NCBI GenBank assembly: GCA_031550085.1
Contig: JAVBOY010000001.1
Coordinates: forward strand, 1 to 64,000
Direction of reading: 5' to 3'
DNA: 64,000 bases
DNA from: UBA4417 sp031550085
GTDB taxonomy: Bacteria > Bacteroidota > Bacteroidia > Bacteroidales > UBA4417
Translations under genes and position numbers: made by a program
Shown: one piece after another, positions 26,385-34,820 of the stretch
Numbering within the stretch: the first letter of the stretch is position 1
How the letters are laid out: each line of letters opens with the position of its first letter
The notes under the pieces: generated by a model
What the model saw: only the letters and a program-made list of their open reading frames with translations
Databases searched by the model: none
What the model was told of the DNA's origin: nothing

Positions 26385-26681
26385 GTTTATTTGTGAAGCG
26401 TGAACAGTGAAGCGTGAAAAGGTTCAAGGTTAACGGTGCAGGGTAAAAGGTGGATGATAGTTGTATTTGGAGTGAATATGATAATTTAATCTACTATTAT
26501 TCTATTTTAATCGCACAATGTGAAGCGTGAACGGTTAATGGTGCAGGAATTGTTGTTCGTTGTTTGTTTACTCGTTCTGCCTTCTGCTTTTTCCCTTCTG
26601 CCAAAAAGGTTCATCATTCAGCATTCATAGTTCATCATTAAAAAGTTCACTTTCAATTCTCATTTTTCAACTTTCCACTAA
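26385..26681. repeat. Intergenic repeat island A
   Basis: Gene-free stretch built from words that recur in other gaps of the window: GTGAACAGTGAAGCGTGAA, AAGGTTCAAGGTTAACGG, GTGCAGGGTAAAAGG, and at the right TTCAATTCTCATTTTTCAAC. It includes copy 1 of a dispersed element at about 26479-26547. No open frame or RNA gene was recognised here. Confidence 0.6.
26479..26547. repeat. Dispersed intergenic element, copy 1
   Basis: Begins GATAATTTAATCTACTATTA, continues TTCTATTTTAATCGCACAAT and ends near GGTGCAGG. Near-identical copies lie at about 31309-31372 and 59372-59424. Confidence 0.65.
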
Positions 26682-27434
26682 TTAAGCGTACTGACTCAGA
26701 TATTCGAAAAACAGCTTCATCCCCTTTTGTTTTTCGGCATTGAGGGGATAGCTGATGCAATGGTTCAAATAAAAAAGCAATTCCTCATCGGGAATGATCG
26801 GATCTTTCACCAGTTGTATGGATTCGTTGCGGTGTTCTACGCCCCAAGCCAAGGCTTGATTGAATGTTTGTAAAAAATCCGCCGGCAGTTCGTGGGTGGT
26901 CACCCAGGCTGCAAATACAAAGGGTAATCCGGTCATTTTCATCCATTCTTCCGAAAGGTCGTAGCCAAATGCGAAACGATCGGATACCGGGAAAGTCTTG
27001 TCGCCGATCAAAACCACGCCTTCGTCATCACTCAAGCTCAACGGGTCTTTGCCATTCAGCGGTTTCCACTCCAAACTTTGTTTCCAGTGACGGTCGGCCA
27101 AAACGCGTACCAGCATCACTGACGTACGGGACTCGGGATCGAGATAAATGGTCTGTAATTGATCGACCGGTTTTTGTGAAAACAAACAAACGGTTTTTAC
27201 TTTTCCCTCGCCTCCAATGCAAAAGTCGCCGACGATGGAATAGTTTTCCAATTTTGCAATGGCAGCCACGGGAACCAGTCCGATATCAATCTGGTCTTCA
27301 AGTAAGCGGGAGGCTGTCCGGGCAGGGACTTCAAGCGAAAGTTCTACTTCGGGCAATAGGTTCGACCGGGTGATCCCGTACACAAAGGGTAAGGTATTGT
27401 GATAGGAAACGGCCGAAAGTTTTATTTTTTCCAT
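26682..27434 (-). CDS. mqnA: Chorismate dehydratase MqnA (futalosine pathway)
   Basis: 250-residue MqnA/MqnD-family protein with the MqnA-type N-terminus LSAVSYHNTLPFVYGI. MqnA dehydrates chorismate, the first step of the futalosine route to menaquinone. Conserved features include the DIGLVPVAAI loop and GVVLIGDKTF. The start was set to the ATG at 27432-27434 (MEKIKLSAVSY), as the upstream 13 residues do not resemble the family. No other mqn gene is in the window, so the pathway cannot be judged complete. It lies 88 bases downstream of the dCMP deaminase gene. Confidence 0.85.
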   Translation of the reverse strand: MEKIKLSAVSYHNTLPFVYGITRSNLLPEVELSLEVPARTASRLLEDQIDIGLVPVAAIAKLENYSIVGDFCIGGEGKVKTVCLFSQKPVDQLQTIYLDPESRTSVMLVRVLADRHWKQSLEWKPLNGKDPLSLSDDEGVVLIGDKTFPVSDRFAFGYDLSEEWMKMTGLPFVFAAWVTTHELPADFLQTFNQALAWGVEHRNESIQLVKDPIIPDEELLFYLNHCISYPLNAEKQKGMKLFFEYLSQYA

Positions 27435-27522
27435 TCTGAATGATTTGGATCCATTACCGGAACGTTCAAACATCCGCCCCTAAAAGTCGGCGGTTTGTCA
27501 TCTTATTCCGTTTAAACGTTGT

Positions 27523-28017
27523 TTATTGTTTGTTGTATTGGAGGACCTCCTGATTTACATAATCCAACTGAATGCCTGCCTCAACAAACATGGCTTCGGA
27601 TTCTTGTCCTGCGTGGTATTTGTATTCACAAACCACCCGCTTGATCCCGCAATTGATAATCAACATGGCGCAGGTACGGCAAGGGGTCATGCGGCAATAA
27701 AGGGTCGAATTTTCCAGACTGATTCCCAGGCGTGCAGCTTGGCAAATGGCATTTTGTTCGGCATGAACGGTGCGAACACAATGGTGGGTTATTTTTCCGT
27801 CTTCGTGCGTCATTTGCTTGAAAAGGTGTCCTACGTCGTCGCAATGGGGCAATCCGATGGGCGAGCCCACGTATCCGGTAACCAAAATCTGTTTGTTTCG
27901 CGCAATGACACAACCGCTTCGCCCCCGGTCACAGGTAGCCCGTTTGGCAATGGTTTGCGCCACTTCCATAAAATATTCATCCCAGGTGGGACGCACATAT
28001 TTTTCTGCAGCATCCAT
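27523..28017 (-). CDS. Deoxycytidylate (dCMP) deaminase
   Basis: 164-residue zinc-dependent deaminase that converts dCMP to dUMP, the precursor of dTMP. The active site is HAEQNAICQAA (zinc His and catalytic Glu), with the zinc cysteines in TPCRTCAMLIINCGI. The N-terminal CDRGRSGCVIARNKQIL and GYVGSPIGLPHCDDVGH are typical of the ComEB/dCMP-deaminase group. It follows the large MORN gene by 36 bases and is probably co-transcribed. Confidence 0.93.
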   Translation of the reverse strand: MDAAEKYVRPTWDEYFMEVAQTIAKRATCDRGRSGCVIARNKQILVTGYVGSPIGLPHCDDVGHLFKQMTHEDGKITHHCVRTVHAEQNAICQAARLGISLENSTLYCRMTPCRTCAMLIINCGIKRVVCEYKYHAGQESEAMFVEAGIQLDYVNQEVLQYNKQ

Positions 28018-28053
28018 ATAATTTTCTTGTTATTCTGTTAAAAATCAATCAGT

Positions 28054-29583
28054 TTATTCTTCAAAAGGCGGTTTTAGGGTAACTCCGTCATAACTAAGTT
28101 CGGTTCCGTTCCGGTAGTTAATGACCAGTTGCAGTGTACCGTCTTCATTAAACAGTTGCCACTCCCCGTCCCTGTTTCCGTTCACATAACGCCCGGCATC
28201 TTTTTTCTTGCCGTTCGGCCAGTACCAAATGCACTGGCTATTCAAATTATCGTCCACATAGCTTCCTTCAAAACGGAGCGTACCGTCGGAATAATAGGAT
28301 TTCCACTTCCCGTTTCGGACACCGGCTTTGTAAGTACCTGTTTCTTTGAAAGCTCCGAAATCGTACGTCCACTCCCCTTCTTCCAGGCCTTCGGCATACT
28401 GGCCTTTCACGATCAGGTTGCCTTTTTCGTCGTATTCCTTGTAGTCGCTGTCTTCCAAATCATCGATGTAGGTTTGCTCGCGGCGTAAGGTGCCGTCGTC
28501 GTAATACCACAACCAGGTGCCATCCAAATGTCCTTTCTTGTTGTAGCGGCCTTCTTGTTCAACGTTCCCGTTTTCGTGGTAAAATTTCCAGTCGCCGATC
28601 CGCAATCCTTTGTCGTAATTCCCGACAGCGCGTAACGTACCGTCGGCATAATATTCTTTCCAGGGGCCGTTCCGGACGCCTTCTTCATCAATAATGCCTT
28701 CGCCCACAATGGCTCCGGACTTAAAAATATAGCTGCCGGTGATTTTTCCGTCTTCACTGTATTCGCGACGGACTCCTTCGGGCACATCGCCGTTGTAGCT
28801 GGCCACGGTCTTAACTTTTCCACTGGGGTAATAATCGGTTTTAATCGAAAGACTGGTCAACTCGGGGGCTTCTTTTACTTCCTGGTCGTTTTCGAATTTT
28901 TTCACGGTGAGCAGCAGCCCTTCTTCATCGTATTCTTTGAAATATCCGTTCCGCAGGTCGTCCTTGTAAGTTCCGTCGAGTTTGACCAATCCATTGTCCC
29001 AGAAATATTTCCAGCGGCCTTGTTTTTTGCCGTTTTTATCGGTGCGGTTGATCCGCTCGCGGCTCACCAGAAAGCCTTTCTTGTATTCCATAAAGGTGAT
29101 GATTTCCCCCTGTTCATCATACTCCCGGGCAAATCCTTGTTCCAGACCGTCGACAAAAGGGACTTCCATTTTGAGTTTGCCGCCCGGATAATAAAATTTG
29201 GTGGGGCCTTGCTTCACATCCATTTCGAAATTTTCAACCATGGTTTCGCCTTCGCGGTAAGTGGTTCGCAATCCGTTTTTCTTCCCCTGCAAATAGTTTA
29301 TAGACAGAATCAAGTGGGTACTGTCGTCGTAAAATTTCCAAAGGCTGTCCAATTCGTAATTTTTCCGGTTTCCTTCGGATTTCAGCTTGCCGTCTTCATA
29401 ATAGGTTTTCCAGTATCCGTCGGGTTTGCCGTCGCGGAACATTCCCTCGCTGGACTTTACGCCATTGGTATAATAAAAAACATTGTATCCGTTCGGGTTT
29501 ACGGGGTTTTCGCTTCCTTGGGCTTGCACCCAATTTTTGGATAACAATATAAAAATAAGGAATATAAAATATTTTGACTTCAT
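28054..29583 (-). CDS. Large exported MORN-repeat (YwqK-like) protein
   Basis: 509-residue protein with a signal peptide (about residues 1-21, cleavage near VQA-Q) and roughly 20 MORN-type repeats of 22-24 residues, such as YYADGTLRAVGNYDKGLRIG, YYSDGTLRFEGSYVDDNLN and YWPNGKKKDAGRYVNGNRDG. The first repeats contain FYYTNGVKSSEGMFRDGKPD. It is related to the 378-residue protein at 8439. The repeats cover nearly the whole chain and no catalytic domain is visible. Location is likely periplasm or cell surface. The link to downstream dCMP deaminase and mqnA looks positional only. Confidence 0.85.
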   Translation of the reverse strand: MKSKYFIFLIFILLSKNWVQAQGSENPVNPNGYNVFYYTNGVKSSEGMFRDGKPDGYWKTYYEDGKLKSEGNRKNYELDSLWKFYDDSTHLILSINYLQGKKNGLRTTYREGETMVENFEMDVKQGPTKFYYPGGKLKMEVPFVDGLEQGFAREYDEQGEIITFMEYKKGFLVSRERINRTDKNGKKQGRWKYFWDNGLVKLDGTYKDDLRNGYFKEYDEEGLLLTVKKFENDQEVKEAPELTSLSIKTDYYPSGKVKTVASYNGDVPEGVRREYSEDGKITGSYIFKSGAIVGEGIIDEEGVRNGPWKEYYADGTLRAVGNYDKGLRIGDWKFYHENGNVEQEGRYNKKGHLDGTWLWYYDDGTLRREQTYIDDLEDSDYKEYDEKGNLIVKGQYAEGLEEGEWTYDFGAFKETGTYKAGVRNGKWKSYYSDGTLRFEGSYVDDNLNSQCIWYWPNGKKKDAGRYVNGNRDGEWQLFNEDGTLQLVINYRNGTELSYDGVTLKPPFEE

Positions 29584-29695
29584 GTTCGACTCTTCCTATT
29601 GAATGGTTACGGATTGGGAGGTGGATTTTCCGGCATTTGCCGTTATACCGATCTTAAAATTCTATTTCGTAACGCTGTATACTATAACATCGTTT

Positions 29696-30637
29696 TTACC
29701 TGGAAAGTTCCAACATTTTTAAAATCGGCCGCTTGGCGCGTTCAATCACTTCTTGCGGCAGCGTGATTTCCGGCCGTTCATTTTTCATACAAAGATATAA
29801 TTTTTCTAACGTATTCAGTTTCATATAGGGACAATCATTGCAGGCACAGGTTTCATCGGCGGGTACGATTAAAAATTCTTTATCGGGCGACAGTCTCTGC
29901 ATTTGATGGACAATTCCCGTTTCGGTGGCTACGATAAACTTCCGGCTGGCATCCGTATGGGTGTAATTCAGCAAGGCCGTGGTAGAGCCGATGTAATCCG
30001 CCAAAAGCAAAACGGGGGCTTTGCATTCGGGATGCGCAATGAGCTTGGCATCAGGATTTTCCCGTTTCAAATCGACAATGCGTTCCGCCGAAATAAGTTC
30101 ATGGACTTCGCAGGCGCCGTCCCACAGCAGCATATTCCGCCCGGTTTTGGCGTTGATGTAAGCGCCTAGATTTTTATCGGGGGCAAAAATCAGTTTTTGG
30201 TCTTTGGGAAAGGATTCCACAATTTTCACGGCGTTACTGGATGTAACGATCACATCGCTGTACATTTTCACGGCTGCCGTGCAATTGATATAAGAAACCA
30301 CTTTGTGGTCGGGGTGTTGGGCAACAAAATCGGCAAAGCGGTCGGCAGGCGCCGAGGCTGCCAACGAACAGCCAGCTTCCAGATCGGGCAAAACTACTTT
30401 CTTGCCGGGATTCAATATTTTTGCCGTTTCGGCCATAAAATGCACGCCGGCAAATACAATCATCTGGGCATCGGTTTCGGCCGCCTTTTGCGCCAGCAGC
30501 AAAGAATCTCCCAAAAAATCGGCAATGTCCTGAATTTCAGGCACGGTGTAATAATGCGCCAGAATAACGGCATTTTTTTCTTTCCGCAATTGGTTGATTT
30601 TTTCAACGAGTTCCGTATTTGAAAGCTTTGAAATCAT
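29696..30637 (-). CDS. nadA: Quinolinate synthase NadA
   Basis: 313-residue [4Fe-4S] enzyme that condenses iminoaspartate with dihydroxyacetone phosphate to quinolinate in NAD synthesis. The three cluster cysteine regions are visible: VSYINCTAAVK, LIAHPECKAPVL and ETCACNDCPYMKLNTLEKL. The substrate motifs KNAVILAHYYTVPEIQDIAD and GVHFMAETAKILNP are complete. nadB and nadC are not adjacent. Confidence 0.95.
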   Translation of the reverse strand: MISKLSNTELVEKINQLRKEKNAVILAHYYTVPEIQDIADFLGDSLLLAQKAAETDAQMIVFAGVHFMAETAKILNPGKKVVLPDLEAGCSLAASAPADRFADFVAQHPDHKVVSYINCTAAVKMYSDVIVTSSNAVKIVESFPKDQKLIFAPDKNLGAYINAKTGRNMLLWDGACEVHELISAERIVDLKRENPDAKLIAHPECKAPVLLLADYIGSTTALLNYTHTDASRKFIVATETGIVHQMQRLSPDKEFLIVPADETCACNDCPYMKLNTLEKLYLCMKNERPEITLPQEVIERAKRPILKMLELSR

Positions 30638-30747
30638 GTTTTGAAGAGTTGTTAGATTTTTTATTGGGCAATACTACAAAATTACTTCACTTATTCCGAG
30701 TTTCATCCAACAATTCTTTTAAAAAATGTTTTTTCTCGGAATTGTCG

Positions 30748-30755
30748 TAATTTTG
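30748..30755 (+). promoter_or_regulatory. -7 element of rpiB
   Basis: TAATTTTG, 49 bases before the rpiB ATG; matches the Bacteroidota -7 consensus without a clear -33 TTG. Confidence 0.35.
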
Positions 30756-30804
30756 TTACCCGGCCGTTTAGGGCTTTTATTTTCTAAATAATACAAAAAT
30801 CAAA

Positions 30805-31260
30805 ATGTTCGACAAATCGAAAATACTTCCCATCTCCAGCGATCATGCGGGGTTTGAAATGAAAGAGTTTTTAAAACAAAAACTGACTGAAGCGGGTTAC
30901 CAGATTCAGGATTTCGGCACGTATTCCACGGCCAGCGTGGATTATCCGGATTTTGCGCATCCGGTGGCTTCGGCGGTTAATTCGGGCGAATTTGCCATGG
31001 GGATTATTATTTGCGGAAGTGGAAACGGGGTGAATATGGTGGCTAACAAATATCCGAATGTCCGCTCGGCTTTATGCTGGACTCCGGAAATTGTGCGTTT
31101 GGCACGGCTTCACAACGATGCGAATATTCTTTGCCTTCCGGGCCGTTTTGTGGAACTGGAATCGGGATGGGAAATGGCTCGTACGTTTCTTGAAACGGAT
31201 TTTGAAGGAGGACGCCACGCTGCACGGGTGGCTAAGATTGCGGTGAAAGGTGAAGAGTAA
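30805..31260 (+). CDS. rpiB: Ribose-5-phosphate isomerase B
   Basis: 151-residue RpiB/LacAB family sugar-phosphate isomerase interconverting ribose 5-phosphate and ribulose 5-phosphate. The substrate-binding start SSDHAGFEMKEFLKQKL, the ICGSGNGVNMVANK loop and the ARLHNDANILCLPGRFV segment are all present. The usual active-site cysteine of RpiB proteins corresponds to the Cys in IIICGSGNG. Length is normal. It is isolated: a divergent nadA lies upstream and a repeat-filled gap downstream. Confidence 0.94.
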   Translation: MFDKSKILPISSDHAGFEMKEFLKQKLTEAGYQIQDFGTYSTASVDYPDFAHPVASAVNSGEFAMGIIICGSGNGVNMVANKYPNVRSALCWTPEIVRLARLHNDANILCLPGRFVELESGWEMARTFLETDFEGGRHAARVAKIAVKGEE

Positions 31261-31279
31261 AAGGGGGAAATAGGGGAAA

Positions 31280-31740
31280 TTGTCAACGCATCTGGTTTTA
31301 CCAGTTACGATAATTTAATCTAATAATATTCTATTTTAATCGCACAACATAAAGAGTGAACAGTGAAGGGTGTTTCGTTTGTTGAACTGTTGAATTGTGT
31401 ATTGATGAAATTCAATTTTTCATTTTTAATTCTTCATTCTTAACTTAAGGGAGAAAGGGATTTCTCCATTTCGCTTCGCTCCAGTCGAAATGACCTAGGG
31501 TTCATCGTTACTTGTTGAACTGTTGAATCGTTGAGTTGTTTAATTGTTTATTGGTACAGGATATAGGGTAAAAGGTGAATGGTAAACTTGTTACCCGTAG
31601 ACCTGTTAATGAATCATTTTCAATATTCCATTTTCAATTAAAAAGCTTTTTCCTTTTCTGCTTAAAAAACTCGTTCACTTGTCTACTCGTCAACTTGTTT
31701 CCTAAAATATTTTCAGTTCTCCACTTTCAATTCTCCATTG
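31280..31740. repeat. Intergenic repeat island B
   Basis: About 460 gene-free bases made of the same word families as the islands at 26385 and 59040: GAACAGTGAAGGGTG, GTTGAACTGTTGAATTG, AAACTTGTTACCCGT, TTGTCTACTCGTCAAC and TTTCAATTCTCCATT. It contains TTTCGCTTCGCTCCAGTCGA at about 31467-31489, resembling half of the palindromic element at 59490-59595. No gene is seen. Confidence 0.6.
31309..31372. repeat. Dispersed intergenic element, copy 2
   Basis: GATAATTTAATCTAATAATA, then TTCTATTTTAATCGCACAAC and a GTGAACAGTGAAGGGTG tail; the first half matches the copy at 26479 nearly base for base. Confidence 0.65.
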
Positions 31741-31742
31741 AA

Positions 31743-32999
31743 TTACGTTTTCTGTTTTTTCTTTTTGGCGGCAGGGAACAATACATTGTTCAAAATCAGG
31801 CGGTAACCCGGGGAGTTGGGGAACAGGTTTAAATCGGTGGGCGGATCGCCGATGCGATGTTCGTAGTCTTCGGGATCGTGGCCTCCGTAAAACGTCCAGG
31901 TGCCTTTGCCGTAGTCACCGTGGATGTAACGGGCTTCGTTCAGCGATTTGGCTTCTCCCATAATTACAACGGTGCTTTTAATGAAATGTTCGTCAAAAGC
32001 GGTTGTTTGTCCGCGGAATCCGCGGATGATTTGCTCGTGGTTCTGGCAAAGCATGCTGGGTACGGGATCCCACTTGGCCGAAAAATCGAATAACGTAAAG
32101 AAATCGTTGGCTTTGGTGACTTTTCGTACTTCGGATACATCGATATTGGATTTCCGGTATTCGTACGGATTGATGGAAAGTTTGAAATCCTTGAATGCGA
32201 AGCAATTGTCATAATTCAGCTTTTGTTGGGCATTGGGATCGGCCGGATCGCCGTCGAACATCTGGTCACAAATATCAATGCCATCGGCGGCCAGCGCAAT
32301 ATCGTAACTATCCGGAGCTGAGCACATGGAGAACAGGTATCCTCCGCCCACCACAAAATCCCTGATTTTTTTGGCGGTAGCCAACTTCATTTCCGATACT
32401 TTGGCAAATCCCAGCCGCTTCGCCGTTTCTTCATTAATCCGCACATCGTCGCGGTACCAGGCGGCATTGCGGTAAGCCATCCAGAATTTTCCGTATTGGC
32501 CGGTAAAATCTTCGTGGTGCAAATGGAGCCAATCATACATCGGAAGCATTCCGTTTGTAATTTCTTCGTCGTAAATGACATCGTAGGGAATTTCGGCGTA
32601 GGTAAGCACCAGGGTAACGGCATCGTCCCAGGGGAGTTTGTTTTTGGGCGAATAAACGGCAATTTTAGGGGCTTTATTCAGCTTCACTGCATCCATGTTT
32701 ACCTGAGGGTCGGCGATTTCGGTAAGGATTGCCGTGGATTGGGCGTCGGCAATGATCTCATAACTGACTCCCCGGATGATGCATTCATCTTCCAACTGTT
32801 TGTAATATTTGCACATAAAACTCCCGCCACGGTAATTTAACAGCCAGTCCACTTCGATATCCTGTTTCAAGACCCAATAAGCAATTCCATAGGATTTTAA
32901 ATGGTTTTTCTGGGTTTTATCCATCGGAATCAATATGTAGGCGGCTTGCGATACGGACAGGCTTACGATGAATGCTATAATGAAAAGTACTTTTTTCAT
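31743..32999 (-). CDS. Secreted Bacteroidota protein of the family often labelled asparagine synthetase B
   Basis: 418-residue protein with a signal peptide (residues 1-19, SVSQA-A). The mature part begins YILIPMDKTQKNHLKSYGIA and contains WLLNYRGGSFMC, IRDFVVGGGYLFSMCSAPDS and GTWTFYGGHDPEDYEH. As I recall, relatives are annotated 'asparagine synthetase B', but no class II glutamine amidotransferase (N-terminal Cys) or PPi-synthetase loop is visible, and an exported synthetase would be unexpected. The GGGYLFSMCSAPD region resembles a glutamine-amidotransferase-like (ThuA-type) fold; that is an impression only. Treat as an exported protein of unknown activity. The C-terminus is a lysine run (KKKKQKT). 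Confidence 0.75.
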   Translation of the reverse strand: MKKVLFIIAFIVSLSVSQAAYILIPMDKTQKNHLKSYGIAYWVLKQDIEVDWLLNYRGGSFMCKYYKQLEDECIIRGVSYEIIADAQSTAILTEIADPQVNMDAVKLNKAPKIAVYSPKNKLPWDDAVTLVLTYAEIPYDVIYDEEITNGMLPMYDWLHLHHEDFTGQYGKFWMAYRNAAWYRDDVRINEETAKRLGFAKVSEMKLATAKKIRDFVVGGGYLFSMCSAPDSYDIALAADGIDICDQMFDGDPADPNAQQKLNYDNCFAFKDFKLSINPYEYRKSNIDVSEVRKVTKANDFFTLFDFSAKWDPVPSMLCQNHEQIIRGFRGQTTAFDEHFIKSTVVIMGEAKSLNEARYIHGDYGKGTWTFYGGHDPEDYEHRIGDPPTDLNLFPNSPGYRLILNNVLFPAAKKKKQKT

Positions 33000-33127
33000 T
33001 TCTATAAAAATGTATTCTAAGATTCGAGAAACGATTGCTATTTACTAACGAGTAAAAGTCAAAATTGTTATGATCCCTTTTGTGTGGAAGCAAATTTCAG
33101 GCATAGCCCCAGAAAAAACTTTTTGGA

Positions 33128-34690
33128 TTAAAAACTCGGATCGCCGGGTAAATTCGGGTCGTAATCGTCGGTATTCATTTTCGAAGACACCGTGATAAAA
33201 CTTTCGCCTTGCTCAAAATCTTTGTTCGGCTGAATGAGGTTGTCCGAATTGGAAAAATCGCCGAAAGCGGTGGATTCCAAATTTTCGAAGCGGGCAAATT
33301 GGCGGCGAAACGCAAGCCACACATCGTCTGTCGCTCCGTTACGGTGCTTTGCAATGATAATCATGGCTTTGCCTTCAGTGGAATTGCCCAGTTCATCTTC
33401 CAAGATCTGGTAGTATTCGGGACGGTAGATAAATCCGACCAAATCGGCATCTTGCTCGATGGCACCCGATTCGCGCAAGTCGGATAGCATGGGTTTTTTA
33501 TTGTTGCCGGGGCGCGTTTCGACCGAACGGTTTAATTGCGAAAGGGCAATCACGGGAACATCCAGTTCTTTTGCCAAGGCTTTCAGCGAACGCGAAATGG
33601 TAGAAATTTCCTGTTCGCGGTTCCCGATTTTATTTTCCCCGCCTACCGTCATCAACTGGATGTAGTCGATAATCACGCATTGGATATCGAATTGTGATTT
33701 TAAACGGCGGCAACGGGCGCGCAATTCAAATACGGATAGCGAAGGGGTATCGTCAATGTAAAGCGGCGCTTTGCTCAACAGGTCGGTTTTCGACAACAAT
33801 TGTTGCCATTCATGGTCTTGCAGGTCGCCTTTGCGGAGTTTGTCGGCTGAAATTTCGGCTTCGCCGGAAATAAGCCGCGTCACCAATTGGGTCGAGGTCA
33901 TTTCAAGCGAGAAAACAGCTACGGCCTTTTTAAAATCGATGGCCATGTTCCGCGCCATGGATAAAACAAAGGCTGTTTTCCCCATACCGGGACGGGCGGC
34001 CACCACAATTAAATCGGAAGGTTGCCATCCGCCGGTAATACGGTCTAAAGCGGTAAATCCGGTGGGAACACCGGTAAACGCTCCTTCCTTTTTACGGGCA
34101 GTATCGATTTGCAACAGGGCTGCGCGCATAATATCCGGCATCTGCTGTGTGCCTTTGCGGATGTTGCTTTGGCTGATTTCAAACAGGTTTCGTTCGGCTG
34201 CATCCAGCAAATCGAACACATCCATCGAATCTTCAAAGGCATCGGTTACCGTTTGGGTGGAAATGCGGATGAGTTCGCGTTGCAAATGTTTTTGAATCAA
34301 AATACTGGCATGAAACTCAATGTTTGCCGAGGAAGCAATCCGGGCCGTCAGTTGGGAAATATAAAAAGCCCCCCCGACTTCATCCAGTTTTCCGTTCTTT
34401 TTCAGCTGGGTGGTAACCGTAAGAATATCAATGGCCTGATTGGTCTCAAACAGTTGCTTGATGGCCTTAAAAATTTCTTTGTGGGCTTCTTTGTAAAATA
34501 CTTCGGGATGTAGTTTTTCGTATACGGCCGTAAATGCGTCTTTTCCGAGCATCATGGAGCCCAAAACCACCGCCTCGATATCCAACGCCTGGGGAGGAAT
34601 TTTTCCGTACTCCTTAAATGCTTCTTGCTGCGTCAAACTTTTTTTGACCCGCTTGCGTCCTTCTTTTTGTCCGGATTCAACATTTTCCAT
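33128..34690 (-). CDS. dnaB: Replicative DNA helicase DnaB
   Basis: 520-residue hexameric helicase that unwinds DNA at the replication fork. The N-terminal domain (IPPQALDIEAVVLGSMM) is followed by the RecA-like domain with Walker A ARPGMGKTAFVLSMA and the DnaB motifs FSLEMTSTQL and CVIIDYIQLM. The C-terminal LSDLRESGAIEQDADLV is typical. No intein is present. The start was set to the ATG at 34688-34690 (MENVESGQK) because the frame's first codon at 34699 is a TTG. It stands alone between the exported protein and pheT. Confidence 0.96.
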   Translation of the reverse strand: MENVESGQKEGRKRVKKSLTQQEAFKEYGKIPPQALDIEAVVLGSMMLGKDAFTAVYEKLHPEVFYKEAHKEIFKAIKQLFETNQAIDILTVTTQLKKNGKLDEVGGAFYISQLTARIASSANIEFHASILIQKHLQRELIRISTQTVTDAFEDSMDVFDLLDAAERNLFEISQSNIRKGTQQMPDIMRAALLQIDTARKKEGAFTGVPTGFTALDRITGGWQPSDLIVVAARPGMGKTAFVLSMARNMAIDFKKAVAVFSLEMTSTQLVTRLISGEAEISADKLRKGDLQDHEWQQLLSKTDLLSKAPLYIDDTPSLSVFELRARCRRLKSQFDIQCVIIDYIQLMTVGGENKIGNREQEISTISRSLKALAKELDVPVIALSQLNRSVETRPGNNKKPMLSDLRESGAIEQDADLVGFIYRPEYYQILEDELGNSTEGKAMIIIAKHRNGATDDVWLAFRRQFARFENLESTAFGDFSNSDNLIQPNKDFEQGESFITVSSKMNTDDYDPNLPGDPSF

Positions 34691-34820
34691 AAACGGCAAA
34701 GGTACGTGATTTTTGTCGGCATCCCGAAATTATGATGCGACTATTGAGCCCATTGTTTATAACTTGATACGGTTTTCGGATCCAAAATTTCCAAATCAAA
34801 ATCTTACCGGTTGCTTCCGC

